DNA from: Flexilinea flocculi
GTDB taxonomy: Bacteria > Chloroflexota > Anaerolineae > Anaerolineales > Anaerolineaceae
Length of the DNA stretch: 64,000 nucleotides
Direction: 5' to 3'
NCBI RefSeq assembly: GCF_001192795.1
Contig: NZ_DF968181.1
Location: 1,169,101-1,233,100, forward strand
In this document: positions 48,658-57,130 of the stretch, piece after piece
Numbering within the stretch: the stretch's first letter is position 1
How the letters are laid out: each line of letters starts with the position of its first letter
Made by a program: the position numbers and the translations under genes
The notes under the pieces: generated by a model
The model's database searches: none
What the model was told of the DNA's origin: nothing
What the model saw: the letters and a program-made list of their open reading frames with translations, nothing else

Positions 48658-49989
48658 ATGGATGCAAAAACTCTGATTAAACGTGTTGAAGAAGACCGCG
48701 CGAAATTTGTTTCGCTGCAGTTCACCGATGTGTTTGGGACGGTGAAAAGTGTGGACTTACCTGTTTCAAAATTGCCTGAGGCATTAGACCAGGGTATCAT
48801 GTTTGACGGCTCATCAGTAGAAGGTTTCGCTCGCATCCAGGAAAGCGATATGCATCTCCGCCCCGATTTGGATACATATACTGTCCTGCCATGGACACCC
48901 GAGGATATGCGCCGTTCACGAATCATTTGTGATGTCGAGTTACCTGACGGCAGACCGTATCCCGGTGATCCTCGCGGCGTTTTGAAACGTGTCTGCAATG
49001 AATTGGCTCAGAAAGGGATGATTTATAATGTCGGACCTGAACCGGAATTCTTTCTCTTTCGGGGAAATGGCGGCGGTACACATCCAGTTCCGTTTGACAC
49101 AGGCCGATATTTTGATTTTTCTTCCGATGATACTGCAGTTCGGATTCGCACAAAGCTGATTCTGGCTCTGAATGAAATGGGGCTGGATGTAGAAGTGGGA
49201 CACCATGAAGTGGCGTTAGGACAGCATGAAATTGATTTTCGGTTTGCGGACGCTGTAAAAACTGCTGACAACATTTTAATGATGAAATTTACAGTAAAAG
49301 CTATAGCCGCACAGGAAGGGATTATCGCTTCTTTTATGCCGAAACCGGTATTTGGTGAAAATGGTTCTGGTATGCACTGTCATCAGTCCATTTTTACAAA
49401 AGATGGGAAGAATCTTTTCTATGATGGAACGAAGGAGATGAATTTCTCTGATTTTGCCCGTCATTTCATTGCAGGTCAATTAAAACATGCAAAGGGACTA
49501 ACAGGAATGGTAGCACCTTGTGTAAATAGCTATAAAAGACTGGTGCCGGGGTATGAGGCACCTGTCTATATCGGATGGGCTCAGACGAATCGTTCCGCTT
49601 TAATCCGAATTCCAAGCGCCGGCAATAATCCGAACGCAGTACGGGCTGAATTGCGCTGTCCAGATCCATCCTGCAATCCTTATTTGGCGTTGGCGGCTAT
49701 GCTGGTTTGCGGTATGGAAGGCGTTGAACAAAATCTTGAGCCAATGGAACCGATGAATAATGTCAATGTGTTTGAATTGACCCGACGGCAACGTCGAGAG
49801 ATGGGAATTGAAGAACTGCCTGGATCGTTGAAAGAGGCTCTGCTTGCAATGGAGAACGATCCGCTTTTTGAGAACCTGCTTGGAAAAGACTTGTTTGATT
49901 CTTATACACGCGGCAAATGGAGCGATTGGGATGAATTCCGGACATCGGTTTCTGACTGGGAAATTGACAGGTATCTTTTAACCATCTGA
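48658..49989 (+). CDS. glnA: Glutamine synthetase, type I alpha
   Basis: A 443-residue enzyme making glutamine from glutamate, ammonia and ATP. The beta-grasp has FDGSSVEGFARIQESDM; Arg in this segment corresponds to the feedback-sensing Arg of GSI-alpha. Active-site blocks are GPEPEFFLF, VGHHEVALGQHEIDFRF, GSGMHCHQSIF, NRSALIRIP and RCPDPSCNPYLALAAML. Length and lack of the adenylylation loop Tyr indicate GSI-alpha, regulated by feedback rather than adenylylation. TTGGAG precedes ATG 48658. Divergent from livKHMGF, so nitrogen uptake and assimilation are side by side. Confidence 0.96.
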   Translation: MDAKTLIKRVEEDRAKFVSLQFTDVFGTVKSVDLPVSKLPEALDQGIMFDGSSVEGFARIQESDMHLRPDLDTYTVLPWTPEDMRRSRIICDVELPDGRPYPGDPRGVLKRVCNELAQKGMIYNVGPEPEFFLFRGNGGGTHPVPFDTGRYFDFSSDDTAVRIRTKLILALNEMGLDVEVGHHEVALGQHEIDFRFADAVKTADNILMMKFTVKAIAAQEGIIASFMPKPVFGENGSGMHCHQSIFTKDGKNLFYDGTKEMNFSDFARHFIAGQLKHAKGLTGMVAPCVNSYKRLVPGYEAPVYIGWAQTNRSALIRIPSAGNNPNAVRAELRCPDPSCNPYLALAAMLVCGMEGVEQNLEPMEPMNNVNVFELTRRQRREMGIEELPGSLKEALLAMENDPLFENLLGKDLFDSYTRGKWSDWDEFRTSVSDWEIDRYLLTI

Positions 49990-50122
49990 CAATCGGATTT
50001 TTATGGATTACTTTTTGTTCTAAGGTGGAAAATAGCTTCGTGAAAATCACGAAAGATTCTACATAGACAAAGGAATTTTTATCAATATCATCAGATTAGA
50101 AATACTGGATGACATCTCTATA

Positions 50123-50244
50123 CAGCAATTCATAATATGGGAGTATTCTTTGTTGTTGTGATGATTTTAAGCTTTGCACAATTCCATCACAACAACACGT
50201 TTTCCCATCTTTCTGTGAAACACAAGCCTATATTTAAATTACTG
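50123..50244. repeat. Family A palindromic element
   Basis: Terminal repeats CAGCAATTCATAATAT (50123-50138) and ATATTTAAATTACTG (to 50244). The outer 13 bp of the stem (TGTTGTTGTGATG, from 50151) are perfect with the arm ending 50196; the inner part is mismatched. Confidence 0.82.
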
Positions 50245-50257
50245 TTTTTGATTAAAG

Positions 50258-50300
50258 CATAGGATCCAAAAAATCGATGATGGATCCTATGTCCTTTTTT
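50258..50300 (+). terminator. Intrinsic terminator
   Basis: CATAGGATCC (50258-50267) pairs with GGATCCTATG (50282-50291) around a 14-nt loop and is followed by TCCTTTTTT. It lies downstream of glnA and the repeat and upstream of the ferritin-like pair. Confidence 0.65.
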
Positions 50301-50418
50301 ATCTCAATCCATTTGTTTAATTTGATCCGGATTTCATCCAACCATAAGCCAATAAACTTCTTCACTTTATTCAGAAAGTTGGCAGATATCTTGAATTTCT
50401 CTGTAAAGACTGTTTCAA

Positions 50419-50447
50419 TTGTCTTGAAAATCCAGTACACTTATATT
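50419..50447 (+). promoter_or_regulatory. Possible promoter of the ferritin-like gene pair
   Basis: TTGTCT (50419-50424), 17 bp, TATATT (50442-50447), 69 bp before the start codon. The -35 is weak. Confidence 0.45.
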
Positions 50448-50515
50448 AAATATTTTTTCTTTTTACAGTCTTAATTCAAGTAGTAATAATAAAGAAAAGA
50501 TCGAGAGGCATCCAT

Positions 50516-51001
50516 ATGAATAGTCTGCAATTTGCAATCGAAATGGAACATGAAGGGGAAAAGTTTTATATGGAACAAGCTGAACTCAATAAAAAAAACG
50601 ACTTGAAATTTGTTTGTGAATTATTGGCAGCTGATGAAAAAGAGCATGCGAAAATGTTGACTGATAAAATGAATCATGAGGAGTCACAATTTCCTGAAAC
50701 TAATACGCTTGCTGATGCAAAAAACATCTTTACAGAAATGACACCGATTCAATCAGGAAATGAGGAATTGAAAAGCCAAATCAGTTTCTACCGGAATGCA
50801 TTGGAGATAGAGCAACAAAGTGTTGATTTCTATATGAAGTATCAAAAAGAAACGACCGATGATGGTGAAAAAAAACTGTTTGATTTTCTGATCCAACAAG
50901 AGAAAACACATCTCGCAGTTCTGGGAGAACTCTATTTACTCTTGAAAAATGCAAAAGACTGGGTTGAAAACGCCGAATTCGGTCTGCGGGAAGATTATTA
51001 G
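50516..51001 (+). CDS. Rubrerythrin-like ferritin-fold protein
   Basis: A 161-residue four-helix protein. Diiron ligands are visible as E in MEHEGEKFY, ExxH in ADEKEHAKML, E in LEIEQQSVDFY, and ExxH in QQEKTHLAVL, the two-fold pattern of rubrerythrin/erythrin domains. No rubredoxin Cys domain is attached. It probably reduces peroxide or handles iron under oxidative stress. AGAGG precedes the ATG. It is co-directional with the bacterioferritin gene 63 bp downstream. Confidence 0.82.
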   Translation: MNSLQFAIEMEHEGEKFYMEQAELNKKNDLKFVCELLAADEKEHAKMLTDKMNHEESQFPETNTLADAKNIFTEMTPIQSGNEELKSQISFYRNALEIEQQSVDFYMKYQKETTDDGEKKLFDFLIQQEKTHLAVLGELYLLLKNAKDWVENAEFGLREDY

Positions 51002-51064
51002 CCAGGCGGTAATTGAAATATTGAAGAATCCATTAACCAAAACATAGAGAGGAGATCACAGTAT

Positions 51065-51532
51065 ATGAAGGGAAATCCGGAATTAATAAAGGTATTAAAT
51101 GCACTTCTTTCGGATGAGTTAAGCGCTATAAATCAGTATATAGTTCATTCGGAGATGAATGCAGATTGGGGGTATCAAAAACTCCATGAATATTTTGAAA
51201 AACGCTCCATTGATGAAATGAAACACGCTGAGAAACTGATCGGGAGAATTCTGTTCTTAGAGGGAATTCCGATCGTCACGAATTATCAGCCGATAAAAAT
51301 CGGGAGTGATTTGATCAAACAATTGGAAAACGATCATCATTCGGAAGAAGGCGCGATTCAGGCTTACAATGCAGCCATTGCATTTGCGAGTGAGGTCAGG
51401 GATTTTGCGACAAAAGAGATCCTTGAAAACATTCTAAATGATGAAGATCGGCATATTGATGAGATTGAAGAGCTGCAGGATCAGATCGGGCATATGACTT
51501 TGCCGATCTTCCTGACAACACAAGTCGAATAG
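51065..51532 (+). CDS. bfr: Bacterioferritin
   Basis: A 155-residue protein. E18 in SDELSAINQYIVHSEM, E51 and H54 in SIDEMKHAEKL, E94 in HHSEEGAIQAYN, and E127/H130 in NDEDRHIDEIEEL form the ferroxidase diiron site. Met52 in DEMKHAEK is the haem ligand of bacterioferritins. It forms 24-mers that oxidise and store iron. GAGAGGAG precedes ATG 51065. Together with the previous gene it forms an iron/oxidative stress pair. Confidence 0.92.
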   Translation: MKGNPELIKVLNALLSDELSAINQYIVHSEMNADWGYQKLHEYFEKRSIDEMKHAEKLIGRILFLEGIPIVTNYQPIKIGSDLIKQLENDHHSEEGAIQAYNAAIAFASEVRDFATKEILENILNDEDRHIDEIEELQDQIGHMTLPIFLTTQVE

Positions 51533-51583
51533 TATGTTTTGTGATCAGTAATTCGAAGTTTCGATCGGATTCTGGAATATTTC

Positions 51584-51705
51584 CAGCAGTTCGAAATATC
51601 AATAAACATTTTAAATTAATCGCGTACACTTGATGTTGTGATGTTTTTGCGCTTTGCGCAAAAACATCACAATCATTCGTTAATCCCCCATATTTCAAAT
51701 TGCTA
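51584..51705. repeat. Family A element directly abutting an esterase stop codon
   Basis: Terminal repeats CAGCAGTTCGAAATAT (51584-51599) and ATATTTCAAATTGCTA (51690-51705). A perfect 16-bp stem pairs 51636-51651 with 51657-51672, loop CTTTG. The stop codon of the minus-strand gene is the next three bases. Another solitary end (CAGTAATTCGAAGTTT) lies at 51546. Confidence 0.88.
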
Positions 51706-52482
51706 TTATTTTTGCAGATTGTCAGAATACCAGATGAGATAGTTTTCCACCTGGGATTTCCAATAATCAATGTCGTGTTTCCCTGAATTCAGGATAAAAT
51801 CATACGGATAACCAAGTTTGGATAATTGTTGAACAAAAGCACGAGCCCCGTCCAAATACCCGTCTTCAGTACCGATATCAATTCTTATTTTCGCTTCTGG
51901 AAACAGACCTTTGTTATCCTCAAAAATTCTGAAAACCGTAGAATCAGAAAAGACCCGATCGGGAAGACTGTGCAGACCGATTACTCCAAAAATCGAATAA
52001 TTATGGAATGCAATTTTTTGAGCCCATAAAGCACCGCGGGAAATTCCGCCGATTCCGGTAGATTCCCGCTTATTTCCGATTTGAAATGTTTCTCGAACAA
52101 ACGGTAATAATTGATCTATAATCATCTGATCATAATTCGATTCCTGTAGTAATTCCATATACCGTTCTTCTCGGGGCATCACAACGACCAAAGGCTGAAT
52201 TCTTTTCTCTTGGATTAAGCGGTCAATGGCTTCCAATAATCCATTTTGCTGCCAGATTGATTCATTCTGGCTTTGTCCATGTAAAAGAAAGAGGACAGGA
52301 TATTCTGCATTCTTCTGATAATCTGGCGGAAAGTAAATCTGGAATTTCATAGGTGATGAATAGGAGACAATATTTCCCTTTTTTTCATCATAAAAACCAA
52401 TAACTGATTCGAATAGACAGCCAAAAAGAATCAGGAATAATAAAAATTTTAACTGTATATTGTGATTAATGTTTCTTATCAT
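51706..52482 (-). CDS. Putative esterase, exported lipoprotein
   Basis: About 258 residues of the esterase D/Esterase family (PF00756). A lipobox-like LLFLILFGC lies near the N-terminus. YPVLFLLHGQSQNESIWQQNG forms the oxyanion strand, GIGGISRGALWAQKIA the nucleophile elbow (Ser), DIGTEDGYLDGAR the acid and GKHDIDYWKSQ the base (His). It probably acts on acyl or feruloyl esters outside the cell. ATG 52482 is preferred; a start at 52509 is possible. It overlaps the end of the CapA-like gene, so the two are co-transcribed. Confidence 0.8.
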   Translation of the reverse strand: MIRNINHNIQLKFLLFLILFGCLFESVIGFYDEKKGNIVSYSSPMKFQIYFPPDYQKNAEYPVLFLLHGQSQNESIWQQNGLLEAIDRLIQEKRIQPLVVVMPREERYMELLQESNYDQMIIDQLLPFVRETFQIGNKRESTGIGGISRGALWAQKIAFHNYSIFGVIGLHSLPDRVFSDSTVFRIFEDNKGLFPEAKIRIDIGTEDGYLDGARAFVQQLSKLGYPYDFILNSGKHDIDYWKSQVENYLIWYSDNLQK

Positions 52483-53884
52483 AGCTTTCAGCACAGGAAA
52501 AAATTTCATTCAAGAAATCATAACGTTCTTCATCAGTCATCAGTCTTGGTTGCGCATAGTCCATTAACAGGGCAGTTTTCAATTCCACCTGGATCAGTTT
52601 GCCATCATAAAATACGTAACGATCGAGAAATTCCTGCCGTGTCCCTGTGATTGGGCGATCCATCTGATCAAAGAAAAGATTCCCCAGTCCGTAATGAATA
52701 AAGCGGTCCTTCGACGGAATCATCGTCTGTGCGTAATGGGCTTGCGATCCTGAAATTACGACTGCGCCTGCATCCGATAGCCGCTGAAAGTCAGCTTCCT
52801 GGCGCTCGCTGGGTATTCGAGAATATATTTCATAATACTGCAGTGAGACAATAACCAGATAACCTTGTTCTGTCAGTTCGCGAATTTCCTTTTCCATTTG
52901 GTTAAAATCACAGCGATTGACTCCCGGAAGCTGTTCCGTAACAAAAACATGATCAGGTCCGGCGATATTGCAGCCAAGAAACGCAAATTGATTTCCGTTA
53001 TGCTCGACAAAGAGAACTTTTGCTGCCTCAGTCGGAGTACGCCCGGCTCCATAATAGGGGTACCCTTTTTTTTCAAGCAATGTCAGCGTTTCCAGTAGTG
53101 GAGGCCAATCATAATCTCGGAGATGATTTCCTGTCAGTTCAACAAGATTGATTCCCAGGTAATCAAATAATGATAAATACGTGTCAGGCGTGCAGAATTG
53201 CATGGTTGTTTTCAGTACTGGCTGCGGACATAATGACCAAAATGAAGATTCATTCGAAATATGACGAAGATCTGAATTAAAGAAAACATCCCGCAGTTTT
53301 TCTCCAGGATAATTGATCCCGTTCAGCATCATTTTGTATGCGGTTGTTCGGGTCAGAGCGGTCGTTCCTGTCATAAGGAGCGTAGTGGCTTTTTCCGGTA
53401 AAAATGGAGAAGTGGATTCGTTATTAACAGTCGGAACAGCAAGGGGATCTTTCTGTTGATCATAATCTTTATCCCATGGCGCCGGAAGCCCATCGATGGA
53501 AATCCGCTTCCAATTCGGTTGGAGCGATACAGTTGGAACAATGGCGCAGATACCCTGATCGTTTTGCGATAACTCTTTTTGAATTTGATCGAATGAAGCA
53601 ATTTTTATACGCAAATTTGAGCTTTTGCCAAACTTTGATTCGAAATTCGTACGGGTTGTCGTATCAACCAGCAGCGTTGCAATTTTATCTTCGATAGGAG
53701 TTCCTTTTACCCATAAATTTGTGAATTCTTTCTGACTGATTGAATCAAAAAGTGTGAAAAATGGACAAGCGATCGAGTAAGATGGAACGCTTATTTCCTC
53801 AGGAGGAACAAGGCTGCCTGCAAATGTCATTGCGAATGATACGAGAATGAATCCAGTGATTAATTTTTGTCTTTTTAGAATCAT
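52466..53884 (-). CDS. CapA-family (poly-gamma-glutamate synthesis-like) exported protein
   Basis: A 472-residue protein with an N-terminal signal/anchor (ITGFILVSFAMTFAGS). Residues about 45-135 are a binding-protein-like segment. The CapA (PGA_cap) phosphoesterase-like domain follows: LMTGTTALTRTTAYKM, YLGINLVELTGNHLRDYDWPPL, YPYYGAGRTPTEAAKV, FAFLGCN, VIVSLQYYE, ISGSQAHYAQTM and IHYGLGNLFFDQ. The usual DxxxG and NH metal ligands are partly present (GNH, QAH). No capB or capC genes are nearby, so capsule synthesis is not implied. It is upstream of, and overlaps, the esterase gene. Confidence 0.78.
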   Translation of the reverse strand: MILKRQKLITGFILVSFAMTFAGSLVPPEEISVPSYSIACPFFTLFDSISQKEFTNLWVKGTPIEDKIATLLVDTTTRTNFESKFGKSSNLRIKIASFDQIQKELSQNDQGICAIVPTVSLQPNWKRISIDGLPAPWDKDYDQQKDPLAVPTVNNESTSPFLPEKATTLLMTGTTALTRTTAYKMMLNGINYPGEKLRDVFFNSDLRHISNESSFWSLCPQPVLKTTMQFCTPDTYLSLFDYLGINLVELTGNHLRDYDWPPLLETLTLLEKKGYPYYGAGRTPTEAAKVLFVEHNGNQFAFLGCNIAGPDHVFVTEQLPGVNRCDFNQMEKEIRELTEQGYLVIVSLQYYEIYSRIPSERQEADFQRLSDAGAVVISGSQAHYAQTMIPSKDRFIHYGLGNLFFDQMDRPITGTRQEFLDRYVFYDGKLIQVELKTALLMDYAQPRLMTDEERYDFLNEIFSCAESYDKKH

Positions 53885-54144
53885 ACAAACAAGTATATTC
53901 AGATTCGGTTTTTATGGATCATTTTTCAGGAATTTGCCTGTTTTCTTTTTTTTTCTTTAATGGAAATAATTGCAACTTTTTTAGATGGAAAAAAACTTTT
54001 TCATAAAACAGGGGGAATTTTTTTTTTCACTTCTTGGAGGAACCAAAATAATTCCTCTGTTATTTCGAATCGCTGAGAACTTATGTTATTTTTTACGTAT
54101 ACTAAAAGTGAATTAAGAAGTTAACAAAAGAGGAAGGGCAAGCG

Positions 54145-55548
54145 ATGGAAATGAACAAACGGTTTCATTTGTTTTCAATTATTTTATGTGTTTTTGTCTT
54201 GATGACAGTTTTGTTTATACCCGTTCAGGCAGCAGAATTTGATCAGGATGGACTGCTGGAATCGGATGAAGTGATCGATGATGACCTGTTTATCGGAGGC
54301 GATACCGTGGATATCAGCGGTGAGATAAACGGGAATTTGCTGTCTTCTGGTAATACTGTGACACTGAATGGCAAAGTGAATGGCAACGCTATTATTGTAG
54401 GTAATACCATTCACATTGCAGAGACTGCAGTAATTGACGGGAACCTCTTTGTCGGTTGCGCGGTTTTAATCATTGACGGGCAAGTGACCGGATCTGTTTT
54501 TACAGGTGGCGCATCACTTTCATTGGATAAAACAGCGGAGATCGGAAGGAATGTTTTCTATGGCGGTTATTCGTTAGAAGCTGCAGAAGGCAGCCAAATA
54601 GGAAAAGATCTTTTTGCTGGAATCTATCAAGCGATGCTGAAAGGCAGTATTGAGCGTGATGTAAAAGCAGGTGCTGGCGCATTTGAACTGAGCGGTAATG
54701 TCGGGCGAGATGTGAACGTGGATTTGGGCATCATTTCCAATAAAAATGATCAATCGATGAATTTTATGAAAAATATGCCTTTCATGCAAAATCCTGCCAT
54801 TCCGGATGCAATCCCTGTTGGATTGCGGATTTCTGATGAAGCCGAAATCGGTCGAAATCTTACTTATTCCTGTTCTCAGGATCTGTCAGCAGGAATTCAA
54901 TCTACTCCCGGGGGAAAAATTACTTTCAATGAGGTAACTACAGCGGAAACTGTTGAAAAACATGGCTTTCTTAATCGCTTCTTATTATGGCTGGTGGACA
55001 CAGCAAGAAAGTTTATCACCCTATTAATTCTTGGATTGCTGGCTGTATGGTTGATTCCGCTTTTATTGAAAAAGACGGAAGAGCAGGTTAAAACGCAGCC
55101 TTTACCATCCGCTGGTTATGGCGCCTTGACGATTATCCTTGGCTATCTTGCGGCGATTGTTGCGGCTGGAATTATCTTCGGCGTTGGAATTCTGATCAGC
55201 CTTTTAACACTGGGTGGATTAAGTAAAGTGATATTTGGCGTCGGATTCTCTGGACTTTCTCTGCTTGTCACGATTTTTACCTTCCTGGTATCCTATGGAT
55301 CGAAGATTGTTGTTGCTTTTATGGTTGGCAATTGGATCCTTTCAAAAATCGCTCCATCAGCGAAAGGCCGGAATTATTGGGCGATTGTGATCGGCGTAAT
55401 CCTTTATGTGATCCTGTCCTCGATTCCGCTGGTTGGTTGGATATTTACACTGGCTGCGAAGATTATCGGTATGGGTGCGATGTGGCTTGCTTATCGTGCG
55501 AGGAAAAAAACTTTGCAGATAGCTGAGGAAAATCCACAAACAGTATAA
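54145..55548 (+). CDS. Bactofilin-like beta-helix protein with membrane domain
   Basis: A 467-residue protein. A signal peptide (IILCVFVLMTVLFIPVQAAEF) is followed by a repetitive beta-helix-like region (about residues 35-200) rich in GxVxGN-type repeats (DISGEINGNLLSSGNTVTLNG, GNVGRDVNVDL), resembling the polymer-forming bactofilin fold. It ends with four to five membrane helices (about 290-450). The repeat region would lie outside the cytoplasm, unlike classical cytoplasmic bactofilins. GAGGAAGGG precedes the ATG, with a second ATG two codons on. A strong terminator follows. Possible role in cell envelope structure. Confidence 0.75.
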   Translation: MEMNKRFHLFSIILCVFVLMTVLFIPVQAAEFDQDGLLESDEVIDDDLFIGGDTVDISGEINGNLLSSGNTVTLNGKVNGNAIIVGNTIHIAETAVIDGNLFVGCAVLIIDGQVTGSVFTGGASLSLDKTAEIGRNVFYGGYSLEAAEGSQIGKDLFAGIYQAMLKGSIERDVKAGAGAFELSGNVGRDVNVDLGIISNKNDQSMNFMKNMPFMQNPAIPDAIPVGLRISDEAEIGRNLTYSCSQDLSAGIQSTPGGKITFNEVTTAETVEKHGFLNRFLLWLVDTARKFITLLILGLLAVWLIPLLLKKTEEQVKTQPLPSAGYGALTIILGYLAAIVAAGIIFGVGILISLLTLGGLSKVIFGVGFSGLSLLVTIFTFLVSYGSKIVVAFMVGNWILSKIAPSAKGRNYWAIVIGVILYVILSSIPLVGWIFTLAAKIIGMGAMWLAYRARKKTLQIAEENPQTV

Positions 55549-55564
55549 AATTGCGCATAGATTT

Positions 55565-55600
55565 AAAAAGCGTTTCAATATATTTGAAACGCTTTTTTTT
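55565..55600 (+). terminator. Intrinsic terminator after the bactofilin-like gene
   Basis: AAAAAGCGTTTCAA pairs with TTTGAAACGCTTTTT around a short loop and runs into T8. Confidence 0.92.
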
Positions 55601-55637
55601 AATTCTCTTCATCATAAGGTCTTTTATCAATTGGTAG

Positions 55638-55682
55638 CAGCAATTCGAAATATAGACAAGCTTTCCTCATTACGAATCTCTG
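55638..55682. repeat. Family A deletion derivative
   Basis: Left terminal repeat CAGCAATTCGAAATAT (55638-55653) is followed after 14 bp by a right-end-like CATTACGAATCTCTG. The hairpin is absent. Confidence 0.6.
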
Positions 55683-55754
55683 AATTTGGGAGTTGAAAAA
55701 TAGTAAATAATACTTTATATTATGTATATAATACTTAACAAAAGAAGCGAGGGC

Positions 55755-55973
55755 GTGTTGAAACTCGGAAATTCATTAAGAAAGAAACGATTTGAGTATC
55801 ATGAAATTTCTCAGCAGGATCTGGCGAACGCTGTCGGTGTTTCGAGAATCACGATCCATTCGATTGAAACCGGAAAGTTTAATCCGTCCGCATTGCTTGC
55901 CCTTAAAATTGCCCGATTTTTCAACTTAAATGTAGAAGAAATTTTTTATCTCGTTGATGAAGAGGATATTTGA
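55755..55973 (+). CDS. Small XRE-family regulator
   Basis: About 72 residues, almost only a Cro/CI helix-turn-helix: LRKKRFEYHEISQQDLANAVGVSRITIHSIETGKFNPSALLALKIARFFNLNVEEIFYL. This matches the short regulators typically paired with a membrane protein gene. GCGAGGG fits a GTG at 55755 or TTG at 55758; a longer frame from ATG 55722 lacks a ribosome binding site. A run resembling TATATTATGTATATAATAC just upstream (about 55716-55733) could hold the promoter and a self-regulatory dyad. Confidence 0.82.
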   Translation: MLKLGNSLRKKRFEYHEISQQDLANAVGVSRITIHSIETGKFNPSALLALKIARFFNLNVEEIFYLVDEEDI

Positions 55974-55975
55974 TA

Positions 55976-56872
55976 ATGGAAAAAACGTTGAAGAATATTG
56001 ACGCATGGCTGAAAATCCCGGCTGTCGTGACGGGAATCCTGTCCATTGGGTTTTTTGTTTTTGATTTGATCATTTTATTGCAGCTGCAGCCTAAAATGGT
56101 TCATTTTGATTCACTCAGCGAGCGGGATTTTCAATTAGTCAATTACTCCGGATACGGGCTGATTGTGTTCCTGCTTTTTTGTTTGTTGTCGATCTATCGG
56201 TTGCTGCGATTTCTAAAATATGCGGAAAGGATAACCTTTTTGTCCATCGTTTCGTTGGCTGCGGCAATTGCAGGGTTCCTGCTTATCTTCAGTTTTATTG
56301 GATTGCTGGACGATATCGGTGACCAATATGAGCAAAAATTAAGTCAACCGGAATGGAATTGGTTATATCCGGTCATTGTTCTCCAGATCGCAGTGGCTGT
56401 CTGGTTGGTCTGTATGCATTATTTGGATATGAATCTTGTTCGTCAGGAAAAACAAATTACGCTTGATGGAAATATATTCCTGCTGGTGCATTATACCGGT
56501 TCGCTGTGCGGGTTCTTAGGTGTCGTCTTCTTATTAACAGGCTTTCGATTTGCTTCTGCATGGAACTTATTGATACATTCGACGATTGTTCCAATTATTT
56601 TGTTAATTCCGTATATTCTGATACTGGTGTATTGGTTAATTTGCAAACTTCAGGAAAAATCAAGGACATGGTTTGATGAAAAACAGCTGCAGGATATCGG
56701 AAAATCCGCAATACTGACGCTGATCATTCATTTCCTTATTATGACCGGATTATTTATCCTGAACTATAACAACCTTGCAGGGGCAGTTCGCCTGCTTTGG
56801 CTGCCTATCGATCTTTTTCTGTGTCTGACTTCCTTTTCTGTTTGGAATCTGATTTTCTATACCAAAGGGTAA
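55976..56872 (+). CDS. Polytopic membrane protein paired with an XRE regulator
   Basis: A 298-residue protein with seven to eight helices in two groups (about residues 15-130 and 135-295). The repeating design recalls DUF2975-type membrane proteins, which also pair with small XRE regulators, but the match is not firm. GAGGATATTTGATA precedes ATG 55976 and the stop of the regulator is 2 bp away, so they form one operon. Function unknown. Confidence 0.7.
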   Translation: MEKTLKNIDAWLKIPAVVTGILSIGFFVFDLIILLQLQPKMVHFDSLSERDFQLVNYSGYGLIVFLLFCLLSIYRLLRFLKYAERITFLSIVSLAAAIAGFLLIFSFIGLLDDIGDQYEQKLSQPEWNWLYPVIVLQIAVAVWLVCMHYLDMNLVRQEKQITLDGNIFLLVHYTGSLCGFLGVVFLLTGFRFASAWNLLIHSTIVPIILLIPYILILVYWLICKLQEKSRTWFDEKQLQDIGKSAILTLIIHFLIMTGLFILNYNNLAGAVRLLWLPIDLFLCLTSFSVWNLIFYTKG

Positions 56873-57055
56873 AAGATCAGTTAATCGAAATATAAAAAAA
56901 TAATTGATTATTGTTTTTTTGTTTTTCTCGAAAAAGGACTATTAATACTCCTCCTTATCGTTAGAAATTCCAAAAATTCATAAAATAGATTGACTTTCTT
57001 AATAAAAAAAGAAGCCTCCCTATACGTTCGAATTGCTGTAGAAATACTGGTCCGC

Positions 57056-57084
57056 TTGACATTCCTCATGACTGCTTCTATAAT
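57056..57084 (+). promoter_or_regulatory. Consensus promoter of the sugar ABC operon
   Basis: TTGACA (57056-57061), 17 bp, TATAAT (57079-57084), 46 bp before the binding-protein start codon. A worn family A end (TTCGAATTGCTG, near 57028) lies just upstream. Confidence 0.85.
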
Positions 57085-57130
57085 TTTTTTATACCACAGT
57101 ATGTCCATCATCAAGAAATGGAGATTGAAA

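Noticed and set aside
49023-49274. Minus-strand ORFs within glnA
   Set aside because: They lie wholly opposite conserved glutamine synthetase blocks and show no ribosome binding sites.
53251-53275. CATTCGAAATATGACG inside the CapA-like gene as another repeat end
   Set aside because: Only about 13 bases match, it lies mid-domain in conserved coding sequence, and no hairpin or second end is nearby.
52466-53884. A capsule or poly-gamma-glutamate synthesis operon
   Set aside because: CapA-family proteins occur widely without capsule genes, and no capB, capC or ligase gene is adjacent.
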